A DNA stretch of 64,000 nucleotides from contig CAYWEM010000001.1 in assembly GCA_964457225.1 (NCBI GenBank), forward strand, positions 62,001-126,000, in the 5' to 3' direction. Shown here piece by piece: positions 1 through 7,331 of this stretch. Position 1 is the first letter of the stretch. Every line of letters starts with the position of its first letter. The position numbers and the translations under genes are program-made. Under the pieces are notes generated by a model that saw only the letters and a list, made by a program, of their open reading frames with translations, was not told the DNA's origin and made no database searches. This DNA comes from CAYWEM01 sp964457225 (GTDB lineage: Bacteria; Acidobacteriota; Aminicenantia; UBA2199).

Positions 1-1
1 C

Positions 2-298
2 CGTGACCTGGCCAACAGCGGCTTCTTTCCGGCCATCGACGTACTGGGCAGTATCTCGAGGTTGATGAACGAAGTAGTCAGCGCCGACCATAAAAAAATC
101 GCCAGGGAAATCAGATCGGTCCTGGCTGTTTACCGTGAAGCCGAAGACCTGATAAACATCGGGGCTTACGTCAAGGGTTCCAATCCCAGAATCGATGACG
201 CCCTGGCCAGAATTGACGGAATCCGCAGTTTTCTGCGCCAGGAAGTCGGCGAAAGATTCTCTTATGAACAAGCCCTGGCCCTGCTGGGAGGCATCTGA
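2..298 (+). CDS. fliI: Flagellum-specific ATPase FliI, C-terminal fragment
   Basis: Only the last 98 residues are present; the reading frame is open to the left edge. The stretch beginning RDLANSGFFPAIDVLGSISR, followed by a helical tail ending in ALLGGI, matches the C-terminal helical domain of FliI/SctN-type ATPases, which power export of flagellar subunits at the base of the export gate. FliI works with FliJ, the next gene, whose ATG lies one base after this stop codon. Order fliI-fliJ is the usual flagellar arrangement, so I am confident despite the truncation. Walker motifs lie outside the window. Confidence 0.93.
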   Translation, partial: RDLANSGFFPAIDVLGSISRLMNEVVSADHKKIAREIRSVLAVYREAEDLINIGAYVKGSNPRIDDALARIDGIRSFLRQEVGERFSYEQALALLGGI

Positions 299-299
299 T

Positions 300-749
300 A
301 TGAAAAAATTCAACTTCAAGCTGGGCACCCTGCTGCGTTACCGGGAAATCCTGGAAGACAAGGCGGAAGCCGTCTACCGGGAAGCCCTGGCCCGGCGCAA
401 TCAGCAAGCGGCTTTTCTCGAGGAAAACCGCAGGCGTCGTAACGAAGCCGCCCTGGCCCTGAAAAAGACCCCCAGCGACCACCCCTTTCTCCCCCTTATC
501 ACTTTGACCGATTATTACCTGAACCAACTCAGCCGCCTGATCGAGGAGCAGGGACTCATCCTGCTTGAACTGGAAGAAATAGTTCAGGAAAAGTTATCCG
601 AGTATCAGCTTCGTCACCGCGAAGCTGAAGCGATCCGCCGCCTGCGGGAAAAACAACTGCAGAAATACCTGCTGGAAATGGACAAGGAAGAGCAGAAAAT
701 GCAGGATGACCTGTTTATCGCCCGCTGGCCTGGAGTAATGGAATCATGA
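300..749 (+). CDS. fliJ: Flagellar export protein FliJ
   Basis: This 149-residue protein starts MKKFNFKLGTLLRYREILED, the characteristic FliJ opening, and is almost entirely charged amphipathic helix (coiled coil), as in the FliJ stalk that inserts into the FliI hexamer and links it to FlhA. Length is normal for the family. The start was chosen at the ATG at 300 because it follows the fliI stop directly; an upstream in-frame start at 195 would overlap fliI by about 100 bases and adds unrelated residues. It overlaps motE by four bases (ATGA). Confidence 0.9.
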   Translation: MKKFNFKLGTLLRYREILEDKAEAVYREALARRNQQAAFLEENRRRRNEAALALKKTPSDHPFLPLITLTDYYLNQLSRLIEEQGLILLELEEIVQEKLSEYQLRHREAEAIRRLREKQLQKYLLEMDKEEQKMQDDLFIARWPGVMES

Positions 750-1270
750 AAAAGCTGATGATTTTTTCCCTGGTATTATTGGCTGTAACCGCAGCCGCCT
801 TTTACTTCGCCCGGATTTCCCCGGCCCGGGCCGAAAGCGACCAGCAGGTCTTTCAAAGACTGCTCTCGGAAATTGAAAAAGAAAAGGCCTTTCTCGAATC
901 AAGGCGCGATGAACTCGACCTGCGCGAACAGAATTTGCAGGCCTACCAGAGAGAGCTGGAGATGAAGAGAAACGAACACCGGAGCCGTGAAACAGAACTG
1001 GCCAACCGGGAGGCTGAGTTGCAGAAAAGAATTGAGGAAAGGGTACTTGACCGCCAGATGATCGAAACATTTGAAAGCATCGACTCGGAACAGGCGGCGG
1101 TTTTAATGGCCTCTCTTTTCAAGCAGGACTCCCATCTGGCCATCCTGGTGATGAGGCGCCTGGCCGGGAAAAAATCAGGTAAGATTCTTGAAGCTATGAT
1201 TGCCTTCGATCCCGAGGGGTCGACGGCCCTGGCCAGGGAAACCCTTGATTTTTATCGCAAGCTGGATTGA
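746..1270 (+). CDS. motE: MotE-like flagellar motor chaperone / MgtE N-domain-like protein
   Basis: 174 residues. The N-terminal 30 form a signal-anchor (hydrophobic LMIFSLVLLAVTAAAFYF), followed by a long charged coiled coil (about 35-105) and a compact C-terminal domain (about 108-172) with the pattern of MgtE-N/FliG-like helices (ESIDSEQAAVLMASL, LAILVMRRLAGKKSGKILEAM). This architecture and position after fliJ match MotE, a periplasmic chaperone of the stator protein MotC in other bacteria. Translationally coupled to fliJ (4-bp overlap) and last gene before a terminator. The stator-chaperone role is inference from family and context. Confidence 0.75.
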   Translation: MKKLMIFSLVLLAVTAAAFYFARISPARAESDQQVFQRLLSEIEKEKAFLESRRDELDLREQNLQAYQRELEMKRNEHRSRETELANREAELQKRIEERVLDRQMIETFESIDSEQAAVLMASLFKQDSHLAILVMRRLAGKKSGKILEAMIAFDPEGSTALARETLDFYRKLD

Positions 1271-1281
1271 AAAAAGAAAAA

Positions 1282-1312
1282 GCCGGCGGTGATTTTTATC
1301 ATCACCGCCGGC
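1282..1312. terminator. Bidirectional rho-independent terminator
   Basis: A perfect 12-bp stem (GCCGGCGGTGAT at 1282-1293 against 1301-1312) with a 7-nt loop sits between the converging motE and fabF genes. It is flanked by an A-rich run on the left (1269-1281) and TTGATTTT on the right, so it can stop transcription from both sides. Confidence 0.85.
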
Positions 1313-1346
1313 CTTGATTTTCAGATTAACCTGACTGCCCGGCAGA

Positions 1347-2615
1347 TCAGTTGCTGAACTTGCGGAAAATCAGGCTGCCGTTGGTCCCGCCGAAACCGAA
1401 CGAGTTGGAAAGAGCGTTTTCAATTTCACAGGATCTGCCCTGGTTGACCACGTAATCAAGATCACATTCTTCATCCCGGTTTTCATGATTGATGGTCGGC
1501 GGCAGGAAAGAATTGGTCAAGGCCAGGATGGTGAATGCGGCTTCAGCGCCACCGGCCGCGCCGAGCATATGCCCGGTCATCGACTTGGTTGAACTGACCG
1601 CCAGCTTGTAGGCTTGTTCACCGAAAAGTCTCTTGATGGCCTTGGTTTCCAACTTATCGTTCAAGGGCGTCGAAGTACCATGAGCGTTGATGTACTGAAT
1701 GTCCTCAGGCTTCAAACCGGCATCGTTGAGTGCATTGCGCATAGACCTGAAACCGCCGTCACCCTCGGGATCAGGCGCGGTCATGTGAAACGCGTCCCCG
1801 GTAAAACCGTAACCGATTATTTCGGCGTAAACCTTTGCTCCCCGCCTGATTGCGTGTTCCAGGTCTTCAAGCACCAGTATCGCGGCTCCCTCGGCGATGA
1901 CAAAACCATCGCGTTCACGGTCGAAAGGACGGGATGCCTTCTCAGGCTGGTCATTCCTGGTTGAAATGGCCCGCATGACGTTGAATCCGGCGACTCCCAG
2001 CGGAGTAATCGGGTATTCACTGCCTCCGGCCAGCATGATATCGGCCTCCCCTCTCTGGATAATCCTGAAAGAGTCTCCGATCGAATGGGTGCTGGAGGCA
2101 CAAGCTGTGCAATTGGCCAGGTTGGGTCCCTTGAAGCCATTCCTGATCGAAACATGACCGGTGGCCATGTTGGCGATGGCGGCCGGCAGAAAGAACGGGG
2201 AAACTCTCTTTACTCCGCTTTCGAGCAGAATCACCTTGTTCTGTTCAATGGACTGAATACCGCCTATACCCGATCCGATGTAAACGCCGCAGCGTTCCCG
2301 GTCGAGTTTATCGTGAACCAGGCCGGCATCCCTGACCGCTTCATCGGCCGCCGCCAGGGCATAATGGATGTATGGATCCATGCGGCGGATTTCCTTGGCG
2401 TCGATGAAGTCCTGGGCGTTGAAATTTTTCACTTCTCCGGCTACTTTCGAAGAGTAATCGGCGGTGTCAAAACGGGTGATGAGACCGGTTCCGCTTCTGC
2501 CCGAACTTATTGACTGCCAGTTTTCATCCCGGTTGTTTCCGACCGGGGTGAGCAAGCCTATTCCGGTAACCACCACCCTTTTCAGCGTGATGGTCTTTTG
2601 ACTGAGCTGCCCCAT
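1347..2615 (-). CDS. fabF: Beta-ketoacyl-ACP synthase II
   Basis: 422 residues, a full-length KAS II of fatty-acid elongation in the cytoplasm. Visible are the thiolase-fold nucleophile in TACASSTHSIGD (Cys about 172), the first active-site His in INAHGTSTPLND, and the second in KSMTGHMLGAAGG, with the Gly-rich SFGFGGTNGSL near the C-terminus. It condenses acyl-ACP with malonyl-ACP. Last gene of the DUF177-rpmF-plsX-fabG-acpP-fabF operon; the ATG is 4 bases after the acpP stop. An internal start at the residues LKRVVVTG would remove about 11 residues, so the exact N-terminus is less certain than the identity. Confidence 0.96.
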   Translation of the reverse strand: MGQLSQKTITLKRVVVTGIGLLTPVGNNRDENWQSISSGRSGTGLITRFDTADYSSKVAGEVKNFNAQDFIDAKEIRRMDPYIHYALAAADEAVRDAGLVHDKLDRERCGVYIGSGIGGIQSIEQNKVILLESGVKRVSPFFLPAAIANMATGHVSIRNGFKGPNLANCTACASSTHSIGDSFRIIQRGEADIMLAGGSEYPITPLGVAGFNVMRAISTRNDQPEKASRPFDRERDGFVIAEGAAILVLEDLEHAIRRGAKVYAEIIGYGFTGDAFHMTAPDPEGDGGFRSMRNALNDAGLKPEDIQYINAHGTSTPLNDKLETKAIKRLFGEQAYKLAVSSTKSMTGHMLGAAGGAEAAFTILALTNSFLPPTINHENRDEECDLDYVVNQGRSCEIENALSNSFGFGGTNGSLIFRKFSN

Positions 2616-2619
2616 GCCC

Positions 2620-2865
2620 TTAAGCTTGCAGTTTTTCGGTTACGTAATTGAGGGCGGATCCGACGGTGGTCAGTTTTTCGGCTTCATCCTCGGGGATCTT
2701 CAGTTCGAATTCGTCTTCAAGGGCCATGATCAATTCAACCTGGTCCAGGGAATCAGCACCGAGATCTTCAACAAAAGTGGCTTCCAGGGTAATCTGGTCT
2801 TCACCGACGTTGAGTTTTTCACTGACAACCGACTTGATCTTGGACAGAATTTCTTCTTTGTTCAT
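2620..2865 (-). CDS. acpP: Acyl carrier protein
   Basis: 81 residues, acidic and helical. The phosphopantetheine site is the serine of DLGADSLDQVELIMALE (Ser39), the canonical ACP motif. Carries growing acyl chains between FabG, FabF and PlsX-linked phospholipid synthesis, all encoded alongside. A GGAGGATATCGTTCC spacer precedes the ATG. Nineteen bases separate it from fabG upstream. Confidence 0.97.
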   Translation of the reverse strand: MNKEEILSKIKSVVSEKLNVGEDQITLEATFVEDLGADSLDQVELIMALEDEFELKIPEDEAEKLTTVGSALNYVTEKLQA

Positions 2866-2884
2866 GGAACGATATCCTCCTGGT

Positions 2885-3628
2885 TTAAATTAAAAGCCCG
2901 CCGGAAACGTTCAGCACGGTTCCGGTTATATAGGAAGCCGCGGGTGAGACCAGAAAGGCCACAGCGGCTGCTACATCTTCAACGGTGCCGGCCCGGCGCA
3001 GTGGTATCTGAGCCAGGTAATCCTGGCGCGCCTTTTCCGGCAGTTTTTCGGTCATATCAGTCATGATGAATCCGGGCGCCACGGCATTGACCGTGATATT
3101 CCGACTGCCCAGCTCACGTGCCATGGTCTTGGTCAGGGCGATAACTCCGGCCTTGGAGGCGGCGTAATTCCCCTGGCCGGCGGTTCCCAGCAATCCGCTC
3201 ACCGAAGCCATGTTGACGATGCGGCCGAAACGCTTCTTCATCATTTCACGGGCCGCGGCCTGGGAACAGATGAAAGTACCTTTCAGGTTGACCGCCACAA
3301 CCAGGTCCCAGTCGCTTTCCTGCATGGTCAGTGAAAGACCGTCCCTGGTAATGCCGGCATTGTTGACCAGCACGTCAATTGAACCGAGTCCGGCAACGGT
3401 TGCCTTGATCATGTCAGAGACCTGCGCGGCATTGGTTACATCGGCGGTCAGGGCCAGGGCACGGCAGCCGTATTTTTCCCTGATCTCGGCCGCGGTTGCT
3501 TCCGCTTCCGAAGACAATACATCACAGATAACCAGGTTACAGCCCTCGGCGGCCAGTTTCATGGCCACCGCCCGGCCGATGCCCCGGGCAGCCCCGGTGA
3601 TCAGGGCATTCATGTTGTTTTCACTCAT
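2885..3628 (-). CDS. fabG: 3-oxoacyl-ACP reductase
   Basis: 247-residue short-chain dehydrogenase. N-terminal NADPH motif GAARGIGRAVAMKL, the NNAG motif, and the catalytic Ser-Tyr-Lys set in ASVSGLLGTAGQGNYAASKAG identify it; PGFIMTDMT is the typical FabG substrate loop. Reduces beta-ketoacyl-ACP in each elongation cycle. Its start overlaps the plsX stop by 8 bases, indicating translational coupling. Confidence 0.95.
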   Translation of the reverse strand: MSENNMNALITGAARGIGRAVAMKLAAEGCNLVICDVLSSEAEATAAEIREKYGCRALALTADVTNAAQVSDMIKATVAGLGSIDVLVNNAGITRDGLSLTMQESDWDLVVAVNLKGTFICSQAAAREMMKKRFGRIVNMASVSGLLGTAGQGNYAASKAGVIALTKTMARELGSRNITVNAVAPGFIMTDMTEKLPEKARQDYLAQIPLRRAGTVEDVAAAVAFLVSPAASYITGTVLNVSGGLLI

Positions 3629-4652
3629 ATTTGACCCCCCGTAATGCGGTCATGCTCTTTTCGATTTCACCGGAGACTTTTCCCAGAATGTTCTGGGAGA
3701 TGAAGTTTTGACTCATGCGAATGGCGTTCATGATGGCCTTGGCGTTGGAACGGCCGTGTCCGATGATCACAATCCCGTTGACCCCCATCAGCAGAGCCCC
3801 GCCGTACTCGGAGTAATCCATTTTGTTTTTTATTCTTTTCAGGGATTTTTTCAGGAAAAAAAAGCCGATTTTAGAAAAGATATTGGACATGATTTCCCGC
3901 TTGAGCATGGAAAGCATGACCTCGACGACGCCCTCGGCCACCTTGAGGGTGACGTTCCCGGTAAAGCCGTCGGTCACTATCAGATCAGCTTCACCCATGT
4001 AAACGTCACGGCCTTCGACGTTGCCGATGAAATTTAAATCTATGCGCTTAAGCAGGCCATGGGTGATTTTGGTAAGTTCATTTCCCTTGACTTCCTCTTC
4101 GCCGACGCTCATCAAAGCGACACGCGGATTCGGGATACCGGCCACGTTTTCCAGGAAAACTTTGCCCATGATCGCGTATTGGATGAGGTTCTTGGGCTTG
4201 GAGTCGACGTTTGCTCCGGCATCGAGCAGGTAGGAACTTCCTTTCAGTGTCGGAATCTTGATCATCAACGCCGGTCTTTCGACGTTGGGCAGAGGGCCGA
4301 GCACGGTTTTAGCCAGGGCCATGACCGCGCCGGTATTACCGGCAGAAACCATGGCTTCGGCCCGACCGTCCTTGACCAGGTCCAGGGCTTTCTTAATCGA
4401 GGTTTGTTCTCTTTTGCGCCAGTAGGATAGAAATTGCTCCTTCATGGAAATTTCTTCCAGGGCATCGATGATCTCGACCTTGTTCAAGCCTCGGTTCTGA
4501 TTCTTCTTGAATTCTTTCAGAATGTCTTTTTCTCGGCCGACCAGGATGATCTTGCTTTCTTTATTCTTGAGAGCTTCAATCACACCTTCGACAACGACGC
4601 CGGGAGCGGCGTCACCGCCCATGGCATCAACGGCAACCCGGCACTCGCTCAT
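3621..4652 (-). CDS. plsX: Phosphate acyltransferase PlsX
   Basis: 343 residues, opening with VAVDAMGGDAAPGVVVEGV, the diagnostic PlsX N-terminus. PlsX converts acyl-ACP to acyl-phosphate, the donor for PlsY in phospholipid synthesis; it is a peripheral membrane enzyme. Also visible: VSAGNTGAVMALAK and the C-terminal region GGALLMGVNGIVIIGHGRSN. It lies between rpmF and fabG as in many bacteria, but fabH and fabD, commonly next in such operons, are not here. Confidence 0.96.
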   Translation of the reverse strand: MSECRVAVDAMGGDAAPGVVVEGVIEALKNKESKIILVGREKDILKEFKKNQNRGLNKVEIIDALEEISMKEQFLSYWRKREQTSIKKALDLVKDGRAEAMVSAGNTGAVMALAKTVLGPLPNVERPALMIKIPTLKGSSYLLDAGANVDSKPKNLIQYAIMGKVFLENVAGIPNPRVALMSVGEEEVKGNELTKITHGLLKRIDLNFIGNVEGRDVYMGEADLIVTDGFTGNVTLKVAEGVVEVMLSMLKREIMSNIFSKIGFFFLKKSLKRIKNKMDYSEYGGALLMGVNGIVIIGHGRSNAKAIMNAIRMSQNFISQNILGKVSGEIEKSMTALRGVKYE

Positions 4653-4655
4653 GTA

Positions 4656-4841
4656 TTACTTTTTATCCTCGCCCTCAACAACCTGGCGGCCGTCGTAATA
4701 ACCGCAACCGGCGCAGACCCGGTGGGGCAACTTGGGTTCCTTGCATTTGGAACAAACTGACAATCCCTCCACTTCGAGGAAGTGATGCGATCTGCGCTTG
4801 TTTTTTCTCTGGTGGGAATGCCTTCTTTTAGGCTGGGCCAT
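4656..4841 (-). CDS. rpmF: 50S ribosomal protein L32
   Basis: 61 residues, basic N-terminus MAQPKRRHSHQRKNKRRSHH and a zinc ribbon formed by CSKCKEP and CAGCGYYDGRQVV (four cysteines, the zinc-binding C+ form). Standard partner of DUF177 and plsX; three bases separate each neighbour. Confidence 0.97.
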   Translation of the reverse strand: MAQPKRRHSHQRKNKRRSHHFLEVEGLSVCSKCKEPKLPHRVCAGCGYYDGRQVVEGEDKK

Positions 4842-4844
4842 AAT

Positions 4845-5354
4845 TCACCTCTTTATTCGCTCGAACAGAAAAGTCATTTCATTTCTGGTTTCTTCACAAT
4901 CACAGGATTCCAGGTTCAGGTTGGCGCCGCAGCGGGAGCAGAGCCCGCGGCATTCACCGTGACACATCGGGTAAAGGGGAATGAAAAGGTTGACCTGTTC
5001 GGAAAGGATTTTTACGATATCGATCTGTTTCCCCTGGTAAAAGATGTATTCCAGGTCTTCCTGATGCAGGGCCAGGCGGCGGCCTTCGACTTTTTCCCCG
5101 GGAAAAAGAATGACATCGAATCTGGAATTAAGCTTCAGATCAAAGTATTCCAGGCAACGGATACAGGAAACGGAAACCATGGTCTTTATTCTTCCCTGAA
5201 CTCTGATGTGCTTTTTTTCCCGGCGCAGGTTGAGTTCGTAGGAAAGTTCCTCGACGAAACGGCTGTCTCTCTCCAGCAGGAGGTTTTCATCTATATCTAT
5301 GACATCGTTGAGCTGCAAGCCCTTTTCCGAAATTGAGTCAATATTGATCAGCAT
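4845..5354 (-). CDS. yceD: DUF177 (YceD) family protein
   Basis: 169 residues with conserved cysteine pairs CIRCLEYFDL in the middle and GECRGLCSRCGANLNLESCDC near the C-terminus, as in the YceD family that in other bacteria and plants is linked to 23S rRNA/ribosome assembly and lies next to rpmF. The ATG at 5354 was preferred over an upstream in-frame ATG at 5408. The reason is that AGGAAAACTTACTA precedes 5354, and the best sigma-70 promoter (5385-5413) overlaps the region before it, so an mRNA starting near 5378 would not contain the upstream codon. Confidence 0.85.
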   Translation of the reverse strand: MLINIDSISEKGLQLNDVIDIDENLLLERDSRFVEELSYELNLRREKKHIRVQGRIKTMVSVSCIRCLEYFDLKLNSRFDVILFPGEKVEGRRLALHQEDLEYIFYQGKQIDIVKILSEQVNLFIPLYPMCHGECRGLCSRCGANLNLESCDCEETRNEMTFLFERIKR

Positions 5355-5384
5355 TAGTAAGTTTTCCTGTTTTTCTGAAACGTC

Positions 5385-5413
5385 AGGATAGCATATCAGC
5401 GCCTGCAAGTCAA
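5385..5413 (-). promoter_or_regulatory. Sigma-70 promoter of the DUF177-rpmF-plsX-fab operon
   Basis: On the minus strand TTGACT (5413-5408), a 17-nt spacer and TATCCT (5390-5385). Predicted transcription start is about 5378, giving a leader of some 24 nt to the DUF177 ATG at 5354. Confidence 0.65.
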
Positions 5414-5458
5414 ATGATGCCGGTCCCGCTTTCAGCTTTATTAATCTTTTTCATGTTG

Positions 5459-5464
5459 TATAAT
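5459..5464 (+). promoter_or_regulatory. Minus-10 element before queF
   Basis: A perfect TATAAT at 5459-5464, preceded by TTG, lies 25 bases before the queF ATG and ahead of the AGAGGAGAAA ribosome site. The -35 is weak. The implied leader of about 18 nt is too short for a preQ1 riboswitch. Confidence 0.5.
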
Positions 5465-5488
5465 TGCATTTTGCAGAGGAGAAAAACC

Positions 5489-5902
5489 ATGAGCGATAAA
5501 GTCAGCTCTTACCTGGCTGAAATCAGGCGCGAGGCTTCTTTCATCGAGACTTCCATGCTGGAGGCCCTGCCGTTTTCAGACCAGGGAGCCGAGATGCAAA
5601 TCGAAATAATCAACCCGGAATTCACTTCACTCTGTCCGCGCACCGGTCTGCCCGACCAGGGGACGATAACCATCCGCTACCGCCCCCGGGCGGCCATCGT
5701 CGAATTGAAATCCCTGAAATACTATTTCCTGCAGTTCCGCAACACCGGCATTTTTTACGAAAGCCTTTGCCCGATGATTCTCCGGCACCTGGCCGAACTC
5801 CTCAACCCCAGGGAAATGGAGATTGAAGCCCGTTTCACTCCCCGCGGCGGCATCAGCTCGGTGATCAGGGCTTCCATGAAAGCAGATCCTGAAGGAGAGT
5901 GA
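5489..5902 (+). CDS. queF: NADPH-dependent preQ0 reductase QueF (unimodular type)
   Basis: 137 residues, the short YkvM-type QueF. The nucleophilic cysteine is in NPEFTSLCPRTGLPDQG (Cys49, catalytic Asp56), followed by the QueF motif ELKSLKYYFLQFRN and YESLCPMI. Reduces 7-cyano-7-deazaguanine to preQ1 for queuosine in tRNA. The ATG at 5489 is preceded by AGAGGAGAAA; an upstream in-frame extension to 5414 reads through the promoter and is not believable. Stop overlaps the next ATG (TGATG). Confidence 0.95.
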   Translation: MSDKVSSYLAEIRREASFIETSMLEALPFSDQGAEMQIEIINPEFTSLCPRTGLPDQGTITIRYRPRAAIVELKSLKYYFLQFRNTGIFYESLCPMILRHLAELLNPREMEIEARFTPRGGISSVIRASMKADPEGE

Positions 5903-6792
5903 TGACTACTCCCCTGGTTTCGGCCGTGGTGCTCAGTTTCAACCGCCGGGAAGAACTGGCCTACAGTCTGAGCCGTCTGGGGGAAATCACCGGAGTCAGT
6001 CTTGAGATAATCGTGGTGGATAACGCTTCCAGGGACGGATCAGCGGAGATGGTCGCCGCGGATTTTCCCAGTGTCCGCCTGCTGGCCCTGCCGGAAAACA
6101 TCGGAGTGGCCGCCTACAACCTGGGGTTTGCCCGGGCCCGCGGACAATTCGTCCTGATCCTGGACGATGATTCTTTCCCGGCCCCGGATGCCCTGGAAAA
6201 AATGGTCGAACTTTTCAACACCGACCCGGGCATCGGCCTGGTGGCTTTCGACGTACGCAGTTTCGACCATTACGACCGCGAATCCGCCCGGGAAGAACAG
6301 CTTTCCCTGGAAACAGCCCCGCCTGCTTACCTGCTGGGGTTCAACGGGGCCGGGGCAGGGGTCAGGAAGGAAGTGCTGGAACAGGTCGGAGGCTATCCCG
6401 AGGAGTTTTTTCTCTACTGGAACGAGCAGGACCTGGCCATGCGTATCCTGGCCTCCGGCCGGCGCATAGCATATTCGGCGGCCATAGTGGCCTACCATCG
6501 CCATGCCCCGAAAAACCGGGATTCACGGCGCGGTCCATTCTTTTACACCAGAAACCTTTTCTGGATTTTCTGGAAGCACCTGCCCTGGCCGGAACTGATC
6601 CGGCGCAGCCTGCGTCTCGGTCTGCTCTGCTGTTACCATTCCCTGGCCCAGCTGACCACGGTTTACCTGCAGGCCCTGGTCGCCGCCCTGGTCAGGGCTC
6701 CGGGAGTTTTCCGCCGGCGCCGGCCGCTGAAACCGGAGTTGGCCCGCCGGCTCCGCATCCCAATGGGCCTTTCCTTTATCCTGTTCCGCTGA
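5902..6792 (+). CDS. Family 2 glycosyltransferase
   Basis: 296 residues. GT-A fold start VSAVVLSFNRREELAYSL, nucleotide-binding region IIVVDNASRDGSAEMV, and the metal-binding triad in LILDDDSFP. A later acceptor region EEFFLYWNEQDLAMRIL has the ED/QD general-base pattern of GT2 enzymes. The C-terminal 90 residues are basic and hydrophobic (about 205-270), suggesting membrane association. Rhamnosyl-transferase-like by overall pattern, but donor and acceptor cannot be read from sequence. Starts inside the queF stop and is five bases ahead of the next gene. Confidence 0.88.
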   Translation: MTTPLVSAVVLSFNRREELAYSLSRLGEITGVSLEIIVVDNASRDGSAEMVAADFPSVRLLALPENIGVAAYNLGFARARGQFVLILDDDSFPAPDALEKMVELFNTDPGIGLVAFDVRSFDHYDRESAREEQLSLETAPPAYLLGFNGAGAGVRKEVLEQVGGYPEEFFLYWNEQDLAMRILASGRRIAYSAAIVAYHRHAPKNRDSRRGPFFYTRNLFWIFWKHLPWPELIRRSLRLGLLCCYHSLAQLTTVYLQALVAALVRAPGVFRRRRPLKPELARRLRIPMGLSFILFR

Positions 6793-6797
6793 AAAAC

Positions 6798-7295
6798 ATG
6801 GATACTGTACTCATAATCCGCTCGGTCAGCCTGCAACAGCTGGACAACACCTGCAGGCAAGTACAAGCCGCTTTTCCGGGGAGCGCGATCGACCTGCTGA
6901 CCCACGAACACGCCCTGGAACAATGCCTTAAGTACAGCGGCCTGCGCCGGGTGATCGCCTATGAGTACAGCAAGGATTTTTCACCACTGCGACCAGCCGG
7001 CAACCTGCGGGGAAAGCGCTACGACAAGGTCATCGTGCCCTTCAGCAATATCAGCGGGGCCGGTTTTCTCAAGGTCATGCTGTTCGCCCTGAGACTGCGG
7101 TCGAAAGGGATTTTCTCCTGCAACCTGCCGGGAACAGTCAAGCCCCTGCCCAGGGGAAGAATCCTGCTGCGACTGTTTTCCGGCCTGTCAGTCTGGCCCC
7201 CGGCCCTGGCCTTGTTCCTGTTGCTGGCCCTGCCTGCGATTCCCTGGCTGGTTTTTTCAGCCCTGTACGGCCGTTTGAAAAAACACAAATCGTGA
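6798..7295 (+). CDS. Unknown protein, resembles a truncated GT-B (heptosyltransferase-like) domain with a C-terminal membrane segment
   Basis: 165 residues, not firmly recognised. The first 110 residues read like the N-terminal Rossmann half of ADP-heptose-type (GT9) transferases (DTVLIIRSVSLQQLDNTCRQ, YDKVIVPFSN), but no C-terminal donor-binding half follows. Instead there is a hydrophobic stretch SVWPPALALFLLLALPAIPW at about 130-152 ending in a basic tail, a membrane anchor. Coupled to the upstream GT2 (5-bp gap), so probably part of the same glycan step. Could be a decayed or accessory transferase. Confidence 0.55.
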   Translation: MDTVLIIRSVSLQQLDNTCRQVQAAFPGSAIDLLTHEHALEQCLKYSGLRRVIAYEYSKDFSPLRPAGNLRGKRYDKVIVPFSNISGAGFLKVMLFALRLRSKGIFSCNLPGTVKPLPRGRILLRLFSGLSVWPPALALFLLLALPAIPWLVFSALYGRLKKHKS

Positions 7296-7300
7296 TTAAT

Positions 7301-7326
7301 ACCGGCAACTGAACCCAGCCGGTTTT
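7301..7326. terminator. Weak terminator between converging genes
   Basis: ACCGGC (7301-7306) pairs with GCCGGT (7318-7323) around an 11-nt loop and is followed by TTTT. Short stem, placed between the converging GT operon and mscS-type gene. Confidence 0.4.
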
Positions 7327-7331
7327 CAGGC

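Noticed and set aside
5465..5488. preQ1 riboswitch before queF
   Set aside because: The leader predicted from the TATAAT is too short to fold an aptamer.
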